DNA of 6,276 nt from an uncultured Sulfolobales archaeon (lineage in GTDB: Archaea; Thermoproteota; Thermoprotei_A; Sulfolobales; Desulfurococcaceae): positions 1-6,276 of the forward strand of contig CALKYD010000090.1 in the NCBI GenBank assembly GCA_938003605.1, in the 5' to 3' direction. The stretch's first letter is position 1. Each line of letters opens with the position of its first letter. The notes beneath the pieces are model-generated. The model was given only the letters and a program-made list of their open reading frames with translations. It searched no databases and was not told the origin of the DNA. The translations under genes were made by a program, and so were the position numbers. Shown here piece after piece: positions 1 to 6,247 of this stretch.

Positions 1-1
1 A

Positions 2-1123
2 TACTATGCAAGGTATGACCCCGAATATATAGGGCCCTGCGCTCCTATAGAACCCCTAGGATCATACGTCACTATATATAAGGGGAAGAGATACTCCATA
101 GTCCTGGATTCAGATGTGTTTACTCTATCTTATAGAAAGGACCTAATAGAAAACCCGACTTACAAGAATGAGTTTAAAGCTCAGTATGGAAAGGAACTTA
201 AGGTTCCAGACACGTGGGAGGACTTAATAGATATGGCTGAGTTCTTCTACAATAAGAATTTAACGGCTCCTAGCGGAGGCAGAGTCTACGGTGCATACTT
301 CTATGCAGAGCCGGCTTTCGCAGCATACATTACGTGGTTAAACATATTCATTGAAGCTGGAGGAATACCTTTCGACTTAGAGACAATGGATCCAAAAGTA
401 GACTCTCCTGAGGGTAGATATGCATTCGACATAATGCTAAGGCTTAAACCATACATGCCTCCAGAAGCTATTACGGCCGGCTGGGCTGACCTATATGATA
501 AGTTCATAAAGGGTGAAACTGCATTTACAGCAGCTTGGCCTTCATTAACTAAGGAAGCCATGAGGCCAACTTCATTAGTGAAGGACGTAGCTGGTTCAGC
601 TCTAATGCCTGGAGTAATAGTTAATGGAAAGCTTGTAAGAGCGGCTCCTAATCCAGTTAACTGGGTTGGCGTAGTATCTAACTACAGTAGATACCCTGAG
701 CTAAGCTACCTATTCCTACAATTCGCTACAGCGCCTGATATGGGTCTAGAAGTTATACTTGCTGGAGTAATACTTGATTTATTCAGAGAGTGCTGGTTTA
801 AAGACCCTAAGTACAGGCCTAGATCAGCTGAAGGCTATGGAGAGGAATTCATCGATGTATACATGGAGAGCCTTAAGATATCGTTCCCAGACATATTGAT
901 TAGAGGTGGAACTGAGTACCTCTCAAAACTAACGACTGAAGTAAACAGCGTTATGGCTGGAATAAAGGATCCTGAAGATGCGTTAAGCGCTGTATCAGCT
1001 GAGTGGGATTCAATAACTAGAAAGTACGGCGTAGACGAACAGCTTGAAGCTTGGAGAGGGCTGGCCCAGCTATTCCCAGATGATGTTAAAGAAGTCTGGA
1101 AAGCGAAAGGCTACATGAAGTGA
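2..1123 (+). CDS. Extracellular solute-binding protein of an ABC importer (family 1), 5' end cut off by the window
   Basis: This is the substrate-capturing subunit of the ABC importer encoded downstream; it would act outside the membrane and deliver solute to the two permeases. The frame is open from base 2, giving 373 visible residues. The GTG at 116 is not the start, because the 38 codons before it already read as binding-protein sequence (for example YKGKRYSIVLDSDVF). Family features include SYRKDL (about residues 43-48), the PDTWEDL segment (about 69-75), KGETAFTAAWPS (about 170-181), and a C-terminal helical part with AGIKDPEDAL and SAEWDSITRKYG (about 319-343). Signal peptide and lipobox or membrane anchor are out of view. 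Proteins of this family usually have 400-550 residues, so some tens to about 150 residues are missing. From memory, the DLFRECWF and AEWDSIT segments resemble bacterial binding proteins that work with paired unequal ATPases. The substrate is unknown. [No confidence was stated for this entry; 0 is a placeholder.]. Confidence 0.
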   Translation, partial: YYARYDPEYIGPCAPIEPLGSYVTIYKGKRYSIVLDSDVFTLSYRKDLIENPTYKNEFKAQYGKELKVPDTWEDLIDMAEFFYNKNLTAPSGGRVYGAYFYAEPAFAAYITWLNIFIEAGGIPFDLETMDPKVDSPEGRYAFDIMLRLKPYMPPEAITAGWADLYDKFIKGETAFTAAWPSLTKEAMRPTSLVKDVAGSALMPGVIVNGKLVRAAPNPVNWVGVVSNYSRYPELSYLFLQFATAPDMGLEVILAGVILDLFRECWFKDPKYRPRSAEGYGEEFIDVYMESLKISFPDILIRGGTEYLSKLTTEVNSVMAGIKDPEDALSAVSAEWDSITRKYGVDEQLEAWRGLAQLFPDDVKEVWKAKGYMK

Positions 1124-1132
1124 TGAAACAAT

Positions 1133-1163
1133 ATCAAACTTTTTTAAAGTTCCCTTTTTAAAT
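1133..1163 (+). promoter_or_regulatory. Candidate archaeal BRE/TATA promoter for the permease-ATPase-enzyme genes
   Basis: Two archaeal TATA-like octamers are visible: TTTTTTAAA at 1140-1148, preceded by the A-rich BRE-like ATCAAA (1133-1138), and TTTTTAAAT at 1155-1163. With the usual spacing of about 25 bases, transcription would begin near 1172 or near 1186, leaving a leader of roughly 35-50 bases before the ATG at 1220. A promoter here would let the permeases, ATPases and FAH-family enzyme be transcribed apart from the binding protein. AT-rich archaeal gaps often give chance TATA matches, so this is a candidate only. Confidence 0.4.
1140..1159 (+). terminator. Candidate T-tract transcription terminator after the binding-protein gene
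   Basis: Two T-runs on the coding strand, six T at 1140-1145 and five T at 1155-1159, lie 16-36 bases after the binding-protein stop codon. Archaeal RNA polymerase commonly stops at such tracts without a GC-rich hairpin. The first run sits inside a weak inverted repeat (AACTTT at 1137-1142, AAAGTT at 1146-1151), which is too AT-rich to be a strong stem. Partial termination here would give more binding protein than membrane subunits, a usual stoichiometry for importers. The same bases could instead be TATA elements. Confidence 0.45.
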
Positions 1164-1173
1164 CACTGTCACT

Positions 1174-1183
1174 CTTAATTAAG
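1174..1183 (+). promoter_or_regulatory. 10-bp perfect palindrome near the predicted transcription start, possible operator
   Basis: CTTAATTAAG is a perfect palindrome lying 26-35 bases after the first TATA candidate and 11-20 bases after the second, so it would overlap or flank the start of transcription. Dimeric helix-turn-helix repressors often bind such sites in archaea. A 10-bp AT-rich palindrome can occur by chance, and no regulator gene is present in the window to pair with it. Confidence 0.25.
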
Positions 1184-1206
1184 GACTAAAGTGTGTAAAT
1201 TGATGT

Positions 1207-1215
1207 GGAGAGGGT
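1207..1215 (+). promoter_or_regulatory. Ribosome binding site that selects ATG 1220 for the first permease
   Basis: GGAGAGGGT lies 4-5 bases before the ATG at 1220 and matches the purine-rich anti-16S pattern. The in-frame GTG at 1205 has no comparable motif before it (the preceding bases are GTGTGTAAATTGAT) and would place this site inside the coding region. The ATG at 1220 is therefore preferred. Confidence 0.65.
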
Positions 1216-1219
1216 AAAT

Positions 1220-2110
1220 ATGCCTGAAAAACCTCCTAGGGAAGTTAAGTACTTGGCAACTCTTCCAGTGAACATACTTCTTAACGCAGTGTTAATAATT
1301 CCATTTGCCATAATGATATACCTGGCCTTCCTCAAGTGGTCTCCGGCAATGGGAATACCTTGGTGGGAGGCCTCCATTACTGGCTTAACTAACTTTGCGA
1401 GAGCTCTAGGAGATGCTAGATTCATTGCAGCACTCAGTAGGACTGCCTTATATACAGTGAGCGTTGTTGCAATAGAGTTCTTCCTTGGATTGGCGTTAGC
1501 TTACATAATGCTGGGGGACTTCGTTGGGAAGAAGGCAGCTATAGCTATCACAATATATCCACTTATGCTGCCGCCAGTCGTAGTCGCAACAATATTCTAC
1601 TTGATGTTCCAGAGCTACGGCCCCGTCAACAACTTGTTCTTGAGGGCTATTATGGGAGAGGATGCCCTAAGAATATACTGGTTCCTAAAACCTGACACAG
1701 CTTTCATCACGTTACTTATCGCTGACATATGGCAGTGGACTCCATTCATGTTTCTAATAATGTACTCAGCTTTATCAGCAGTACCTAAGAGACTCGTTGA
1801 AGCTGCTGAAGTACTTGGTGCAAGCAGCTTCACAATATTCTGGAGGGTTAGGATGCCTTTGATAAAGCCATTAATAGTAGTTGCACTAGTGTTAAGAGGC
1901 CTTGAAGCATTCAAAATGTTCGACTACGCATTCATAATGACTGGCGGAGGCCCTGGAACAACTACTGAGACTGTGTCAATGTACATATATAGGACTGCCA
2001 TTCTGTATACCGACATATCTTATGCAGCATCCATGTCACTAATGGTATTAGCTATGATAATAGTGGTGGTGAGGGCATTCATATGGTATTTCTTTGAGAG
2101 AGGGAGGTAG
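1220..2110 (+). CDS. ABC importer permease, MalF/UgpA type
   Basis: This is one of two membrane subunits forming the solute channel, with 296 residues from ATG 1220. Six hydrophobic segments are visible at about residues 18-38, 72-98, 105-129, 161-185, 216-240 and 268-291. The cytoplasmic EAA loop that docks on an ATPase reads EAAEVLGASSFTIFWRVRMP (about 194-213), with the conserved EAA, the Gly at 200 and the Pro at 213. GGGPGTTTETVSMYIY (about 242-257), just after helix 5, is also typical of MalF/UgpA relatives. The large extracellular P2 domain of enterobacterial MalF is absent, as in most CUT1 permeases. The gene follows the 96-base gap after the binding-protein gene and lies 2 bases before the partner permease. 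The ABC permease assignment is secure; the substrate is not known. An alternative GTG start at 1205 would add five residues. Confidence 0.93.
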   Translation: MPEKPPREVKYLATLPVNILLNAVLIIPFAIMIYLAFLKWSPAMGIPWWEASITGLTNFARALGDARFIAALSRTALYTVSVVAIEFFLGLALAYIMLGDFVGKKAAIAITIYPLMLPPVVVATIFYLMFQSYGPVNNLFLRAIMGEDALRIYWFLKPDTAFITLLIADIWQWTPFMFLIMYSALSAVPKRLVEAAEVLGASSFTIFWRVRMPLIKPLIVVALVLRGLEAFKMFDYAFIMTGGGPGTTTETVSMYIYRTAILYTDISYAASMSLMVLAMIIVVVRAFIWYFFERGR

Positions 2111-2112
2111 GG

Positions 2113-2979
2113 ATGAAGTCCCATGGAACTAGGATCTTATTGAGCGCCCTTAAGTATATAGCTATAGGAGTCTTCGTACTATGGGTCCTCGTACCTGTAG
2201 CTTGGGTTGTATCACTAGCGTTTAAACCCTATGCTGAGTGGAGAGTATCGTACTTCGTGCCGAAGAACTTCACGTGGAACAACTTCGTGGTTCTCTTTAG
2301 ATCAGAGGCATTCGTTGGAATTATGGGGGCTACAGCAATAGTTGAGCCTGTCACTAAGCCTTTAATAAACAGCCTTGTCGTTACAAGCCTTTCCACAGTA
2401 ATTGCAGTGATGATAGGGTTCTTTACTGCCTATGGAGCAAGCAGGTACAATACTCCCGGGCCTTTCGGGCTCTTCTTTACGCTGCTGACCCGTATGCTTC
2501 CACCTGCAACGTTCGTTACTCCAATAATGGTCTACTACTCGAACTTGAGGCTTCTAGATACGCACTTCGGCTTGATAATACTGTACTCAGCTGTTACCGT
2601 GACGTATGGAATATGGATTCTAAAGGGCTTCATAGACGCTATACCTGTTGAGTGGGAGGAGGCAGCAATGCTTGAGGGAGCTACTCCAGTAAAGACCTTA
2701 CTTAAAGTAGTGCTACCTATAGCTAGGCCTGGCTTAGTTGTTGCAGGCCTCTTCATATTCCTCCTCACTTGGACGGAGCTCCTATTTGCCCTTGTATTAA
2801 CTAATGTGTATGCAGTCACTCTCCCTGTGCATATAGGTAAGTATGTTGGTGCAGTAGGCCAGCTATACGGTCCGCAGGCTGCTTTAGCGCTGATAGGCTC
2901 AGTCATACCCATAGCAATAGGCTATGCCATCCAGAAGCACCTCGTAACTGGATTCACTTTTGGTATGGTGAGAGGATGA
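2113..2979 (+). CDS. ABC importer permease, MalG/UgpE type
   Basis: This second membrane subunit of the channel pairs with the MalF-type protein just upstream. It has 288 residues with six hydrophobic segments at about 13-36, 84-109, 118-141, 151-172, 204-228 and 257-277. The EAA loop reads EEAAMLEGATPVKTLLKVVL (about 182-201), and the C-terminus VTGFTFGMVRG matches the usual short MalG-type tail that reaches into the ATPase dimer. The extracellular loop between helices 1 and 2 (about residues 37-83) seems longer than in many CUT1 permeases. ATG 2113 is two bases after the previous stop and is preceded by GGGAGGT at 2102-2108, inside the upstream gene's last codons, so the two are probably translationally coupled. 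Its stop overlaps the next start in an ATGA junction (2976-2979). Confidence 0.93.
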   Translation: MKSHGTRILLSALKYIAIGVFVLWVLVPVAWVVSLAFKPYAEWRVSYFVPKNFTWNNFVVLFRSEAFVGIMGATAIVEPVTKPLINSLVVTSLSTVIAVMIGFFTAYGASRYNTPGPFGLFFTLLTRMLPPATFVTPIMVYYSNLRLLDTHFGLIILYSAVTVTYGIWILKGFIDAIPVEWEEAAMLEGATPVKTLLKVVLPIARPGLVVAGLFIFLLTWTELLFALVLTNVYAVTLPVHIGKYVGAVGQLYGPQAALALIGSVIPIAIGYAIQKHLVTGFTFGMVRG

Positions 2980-4085
2980 AGAGAGTTAAAGTAAGAGTTG
3001 TAAATGTTACCAAGAGGTTCGGGGATCTTGTAGCTGTAAACAATGTATCTTTTGAAGCATATGAAGGCGAAATATTTACTTTACTTGGGCCAAGCGGCTG
3101 CGGTAAAACCACTACTCTTAGAATAATAAGCGGCCTTGAAAAGCCCGACTCAGGCAAAGTGTACATAGGGGATAGTGATGTAACTGCATTGCCGCCTCAA
3201 TTACGCAATGTCTGCCTAGTTTTCCAGGAATACGCTGTATTCCCACATATGAGCGTCTACGATAACATAGCCTTTGGATTAAAGGTGAGGAGGGTCCCCA
3301 AGGAGGAGCTATCAAAAAAAGTTCGCGAACTAGCTGAAGTACTTGAATTAACTGATCGTCTTAACGCTAAGGCGGGTAAGCTAGGCATAAGTGAGCAGCA
3401 GAAGATAGCTCTAGCCAGGTGCATGGCTGTAGAACCGGAAGTCCTTCTCCTCGACGAGCCGTTGACATTCGCTGATGCAAAAGTCCGTGAGAAAATGAGG
3501 AGGGAGTTGAAGAAGATTCAAAGGGAGCTTGGTATAACAATGATTTACGTCACTCACGATCAACTTGAAGCAATGATGTTATCGGATAGGATAGCAGTAA
3601 TGAATAAGGGGAGGCTTTTACAAGTCGGTTCTCCAATTGAAATATACGACAGTCCGCAGAACCTCTTCGTAGCTCGCTTCATAGGGAGCCCGACTATCAA
3701 TACAATCGAAGGCGTATTAGTCAGGGAGCAGGAGAGGTTCTTAATTAAAAGAGATGAAGTAGCCGTAGATGTGAGTGAATTCGTGAGCTCATACCAAAGT
3801 GTTGAGAACATTCTAGGAAAGGACGTAGTCATAGGGATTAGGCCTGAGGATGTCTACTTGAGTGTAAATGGCCCCATCAAAGGAATAGTTGAAGTAGTGG
3901 AAGTATATGGTGAAAGGCTGGCTATACACGTAAGGATATCTAAGGAGCTAGTGTTGAAAGCTCTAGTGCCTGTTCACGAAGTAGTGGCTGAGGGGGAGGA
4001 AGTAAGGCTTTCATTCAACCCGGAGAAAGTGCATGTTTTCAATAAAGTTACTGAAGAGAAAATAGTGCTGCATAGGGTGAAGTAG
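2976..4085 (+). CDS. ABC importer ATPase 1, MalK/UgpC type with degenerate signature motif
   Basis: This cytoplasmic ATPase (369 residues) should power the importer, probably as a heterodimer with the ATPase encoded next. Walker A is GPSGCGKTT (38-46), the Q-loop Gln is Q84 in VFQEYAVFP, Walker B with catalytic Glu is VLLLDEP (D160, E161), and the H-loop is H194 in YVTHD. The C-terminal MalK-like TOBE/OB region includes FIGSPTIN (235-242) and GIRPED (287-292). The signature that should read LSGGQ aligns with LGISE (136-140), followed by QQKIALAR, which is otherwise normal. The D-loop is also altered (LTFADAK instead of LSNLDAK). The start overlaps the MalG-type stop by four bases, with GGTGA at 2967-2971. 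From memory, some bacterial glycerol/polyol importers also have one ATPase with a degenerate signature. Whether this subunit contributes a working signature face is doubtful. Confidence 0.93.
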   Translation: MKRVKVRVVNVTKRFGDLVAVNNVSFEAYEGEIFTLLGPSGCGKTTTLRIISGLEKPDSGKVYIGDSDVTALPPQLRNVCLVFQEYAVFPHMSVYDNIAFGLKVRRVPKEELSKKVRELAEVLELTDRLNAKAGKLGISEQQKIALARCMAVEPEVLLLDEPLTFADAKVREKMRRELKKIQRELGITMIYVTHDQLEAMMLSDRIAVMNKGRLLQVGSPIEIYDSPQNLFVARFIGSPTINTIEGVLVREQERFLIKRDEVAVDVSEFVSSYQSVENILGKDVVIGIRPEDVYLSVNGPIKGIVEVVEVYGERLAIHVRISKELVLKALVPVHEVVAEGEEVRLSFNPEKVHVFNKVTEEKIVLHRVK

Positions 4086-4089
4086 TGAA

Positions 4090-5172
4090 ATGCCCTTCCT
4101 TGAGGTAAGGGATGTATTGAAGAAGTTCGGGGAAAAGACTGTGTTGAAGGACATTTCATTTAGCGTCAATAGAGGGGAAGTCTTAGCTATAGCTGGCCCC
4201 CCTGGATCAGGTAAAACGACTCTCCTGAAGATCATTGCTGGACTAATTAGTCCTACAGGCGGTAGGATATACTTAAATGGAGTTGATATAACCGATGTTC
4301 CGCCTCACATCAGGGGCTTTTCAATGGTGTTTGAAACTCCTCCAGTATACCCCGATAGGACTGGCTACGATAACATAGCTTTTCCACTAAGATTGAAGAA
4401 GTTGCCTGAGGCTGAAGTTAGGAGGAGAGTATATGAAATAGCTGATCTTCTTGGAATAAGGCACGTGCTTGACAGAAAGCCAAGTACTTTTAGTGGAGGG
4501 GAGTATCAACGCGTTGCTCTAGCTAGAGCATTAGTGACTAACCCAGTTGTGCTCCTCCTCGACGAGCCTTTAAGGAATTTGGATGCGAAAATCAGGGAAT
4601 ACATGGCGGTGTGGCTTAAGCAACTTCAATCAAAAATAGGCATAACAGCCATCTATTCAACACACGATCCTTTAGAGGCCCTTACTATAGGGACAAGGGT
4701 AGCAGTAATGCTTAGTGGAGAGGTAAAGCAGTTAGGGGAACCACTTGTAGTGCTAAACAATCCTACGAGCTTAGACGTAGATGACTACATAAGTATACCG
4801 GCCCTCAATACATTTAGGGGGGTTGCTAAGGCTTCTGGAGGAAAACTCGTAGTCAACATAGATAAAATATCTGTGGAGAAAGATGTCAGCCGTGAACTAC
4901 AGTTTGATGAGAGGGAAGTCATAGCAGCAATAAGGCCTGGTGATGTAAGCATAGCTAAAGCATATCAACCAGGCTCATTCAGCGGTAAAGTTGAATTAAT
5001 ACAATACTTAGGCGCCAACGCTTTAGCAACTGTAACGCTTGACAATACTGCAATAAGAGTGATCATACCTAAGACAATCCAAGTAGGTGAAGGAGACAGT
5101 GTCTACGTAGCCTTTGACCCTAGGGATATACGGGTATATGATGCTCAGAGTAAGCGAAGAATAGATCTATAG
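4090..5172 (+). CDS. ABC importer ATPase 2, MalK/UgpC type with Q-loop Gln replaced by Glu
   Basis: This second cytoplasmic ATPase (360 residues) is clearly diverged from the first, and the two probably form a heterodimer. Walker A is GPPGSGKTT (36-44), the signature is FSGGE followed by YQRVALAR (134-146), Walker B and catalytic Glu are LLLDEP (D158, E159), the D-loop LRNLDAK is standard (D165), and the H-loop is H192 in STHDP. The Q-loop position, normally Gln in VFQ, is Glu here (E82 in VFETPPVYP). A TOBE/OB region follows, with AIRPGDV (280-286) and a C-terminal AFDPRDIRVYD. The segment matching the family's FIGSPxxN is altered to YISIPALN. The start is four bases after the previous stop; the nearest ribosome site is GGGTGA at 4075-4080, nine bases away, so translation may depend partly on coupling. 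Confidence 0.93.
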   Translation: MPFLEVRDVLKKFGEKTVLKDISFSVNRGEVLAIAGPPGSGKTTLLKIIAGLISPTGGRIYLNGVDITDVPPHIRGFSMVFETPPVYPDRTGYDNIAFPLRLKKLPEAEVRRRVYEIADLLGIRHVLDRKPSTFSGGEYQRVALARALVTNPVVLLLDEPLRNLDAKIREYMAVWLKQLQSKIGITAIYSTHDPLEALTIGTRVAVMLSGEVKQLGEPLVVLNNPTSLDVDDYISIPALNTFRGVAKASGGKLVVNIDKISVEKDVSRELQFDEREVIAAIRPGDVSIAKAYQPGSFSGKVELIQYLGANALATVTLDNTAIRVIIPKTIQVGEGDSVYVAFDPRDIRVYDAQSKRRIDL

Positions 5173-5179
5173 ACTGCTC

Positions 5180-5184
5180 GGTGG
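5180..5184 (+). promoter_or_regulatory. Ribosome binding site that selects ATG 5190 for the FAH-family gene
   Basis: GGTGG sits five bases before the ATG at 5190, a normal spacing. The in-frame GTG at 5181 and GTG at 5187 overlap or follow the motif too closely to use it. Starting at 5190 gives the N-terminus MRLVTF, which matches the usual MKLVTF/Y beginning of this family. Confidence 0.6.
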
Positions 5185-5189
5185 ATGTG

Positions 5190-6170
5190 ATGAGGCTAGT
5201 GACGTTCACTAAAGTCGAAAGAGGTATGGGCTTAAGGCTTGGAGTACTATGGGTGGAGAAGTACATACTAGATCTTGGGGGCGCTATAGTAGACCTTCTT
5301 GTAAACAAGTACAAAGTGAGCTATCGCAGAGCTTATGAATTAGCGCACTTTGTAATTAGCGATACACAGAGATTCATAGAGCTTTCGCCCACAATATCCC
5401 ACCTCATAGATGAAGTAATTGGGGAGTACGCAAAAAGCGACTTAGATTACTTAATTAATGCTGGGATAGCCTTTGGATTAAATGAGGTAAAGTACTTGCC
5501 GGCAATACCCAATCCGCCGAAAATCATAGGGATAGGGATTAACTACGAGGAGTATAGAGTGATGTTGAAGTACCCTAAGCCGGAGGTCCCACTATTCTTC
5601 TTTAAACCTAGCAACACGTTGCTGGGACACGAGGACTACGTAGTTATTCCACGCGGTGGGCGATGGCCTGGGACTTCATCTAAATGCGTTTTCCACGAAT
5701 TTGAAATGGCTATAATTATTGGGAGAAGGGCTAAGGACATCACTAGGGAGGAGGCGCTGAGGCACGTTTTTGGAGTGACAATATTTAGCGACATCACTGC
5801 ACACGATATTGAAATGGTGCAGCCTGGGTTTGTGCTTTATCAGCAAAGGTCTAAGGCTTTCAACACTTTTTCGCCCATAGGTCCATGGATAGTCACAATG
5901 GATGAATTCATTCAAAGAGGTGTGGATATACATAGCTTAGACATACTCCGCAGAAGGAATGGCTTAGTTGAAGGCAAGTCAAACACGAGGAACATGATGT
6001 ATAAAGCGTGGGACATAGTTGAGTTTCTAAGTGAAATAATGACGCTTGAGCCTGGAGACGTAATATCCCTTGGCAGTCCTCCGGCAGGGCCTCCTGAAGG
6101 CCTTCAGCCAGGCGATGTAATAGAGGTCGAGCTGGAATTCGTTGGAGTTTTGAGAAACTACGTAAAGTAA
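5190..6170 (+). CDS. Fumarylacetoacetate hydrolase (FAH) superfamily enzyme
   Basis: This 326-residue cytoplasmic protein belongs to a metal-dependent superfamily of hydrolases, decarboxylases, isomerases and dehydratases acting on 2-oxo or 1,3-dicarbonyl acids. Residues 1-105 form the N-terminal domain; the catalytic fold begins at NPPKIIGIGINY (108-119). Predicted metal ligands are E170 and E172 (HEFEM) and D201 (FSDITAHD). K222 in KAFNTFSPIGPW, NTRNMM (265-270), GSPPAG (295-300) and PGDVIEVELEFVG (307-319) are further family motifs. The lid motif usually NYxxHAxE reads NYEEYRVM (118-125), so His and Glu are replaced by Y122 and M125. The gene starts 17 bases after the ATPase stop and probably shares its transcript, suggesting action on the imported solute or a catabolite. 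Sulfolobus 2-keto-3-deoxy-arabinonate dehydratase is a superfamily precedent for sugar catabolism, but the exact reaction cannot be assigned. Confidence 0.88.
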   Translation: MRLVTFTKVERGMGLRLGVLWVEKYILDLGGAIVDLLVNKYKVSYRRAYELAHFVISDTQRFIELSPTISHLIDEVIGEYAKSDLDYLINAGIAFGLNEVKYLPAIPNPPKIIGIGINYEEYRVMLKYPKPEVPLFFFKPSNTLLGHEDYVVIPRGGRWPGTSSKCVFHEFEMAIIIGRRAKDITREEALRHVFGVTIFSDITAHDIEMVQPGFVLYQQRSKAFNTFSPIGPWIVTMDEFIQRGVDIHSLDILRRRNGLVEGKSNTRNMMYKAWDIVEFLSEIMTLEPGDVISLGSPPAGPPEGLQPGDVIEVELEFVGVLRNYVK

Positions 6171-6214
6171 TGAAGGCTATCCTCCACATCAAAGATATTA
6201 GTGTGCGAAACTAA
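6170..6214 (+). other. 14-codon mini-ORF overlapping the FAH-family stop, probably not a gene
   Basis: A TAATG junction at 6168-6172 opens a frame coding for MKAILHIKDISVRN before a TAA at 6212-6214. Stop-start overlaps of this kind normally couple translation of adjacent genes, but the product is very short and has no recognised motif. It could be the remains of a formerly longer downstream gene or simple chance. Confidence 0.12.
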
Positions 6215-6247
6215 GTAGCCTAGGGCGCATTAGCTGTGAGTTCTTCA

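Noticed and set aside
116..118. GTG as start of the binding-protein gene
   Set aside because: The frame is open upstream to base 2 and the upstream codons read as typical binding-protein sequence, so this GTG is an internal Val codon.
1205..1207. GTG as start of the MalF-type permease
   Set aside because: It has no ribosome site before it, while GGAGAGGGT fits ATG 1220 five codons later. It remains possible but is less likely.
1202..1211. GATGTGGAG shared in inverted orientation with 6179-6190
   Set aside because: The match is only about nine bases, purine-rich and ribosome-site-like at 1202; the spacing is over 4.9 kb and chance is the simplest explanation.
2535..2912. Minus-strand frame of 125 codons inside the MalG-type permease
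   Set aside because: It is a shadow of a well-supported permease gene, its product is low-complexity Ser/Thr/Pro-rich, and it has no recognisable domain.
3381..3410. A frameshift or sequencing error as the cause of the LGISE signature in ATPase 1
   Set aside because: The flanking codons align in frame with the family on both sides (AKAGKL before, QQKIALAR after) with no length change, so real substitution is more likely.
5908..6192. Minus-strand frame of 94 codons with a GGAGGAT-like motif on the minus strand near 6179-6186
   Set aside because: It lies almost wholly within the FAH-family gene, its product is not recognisable, and the purine-rich motif falls inside its own coding region rather than before its start.
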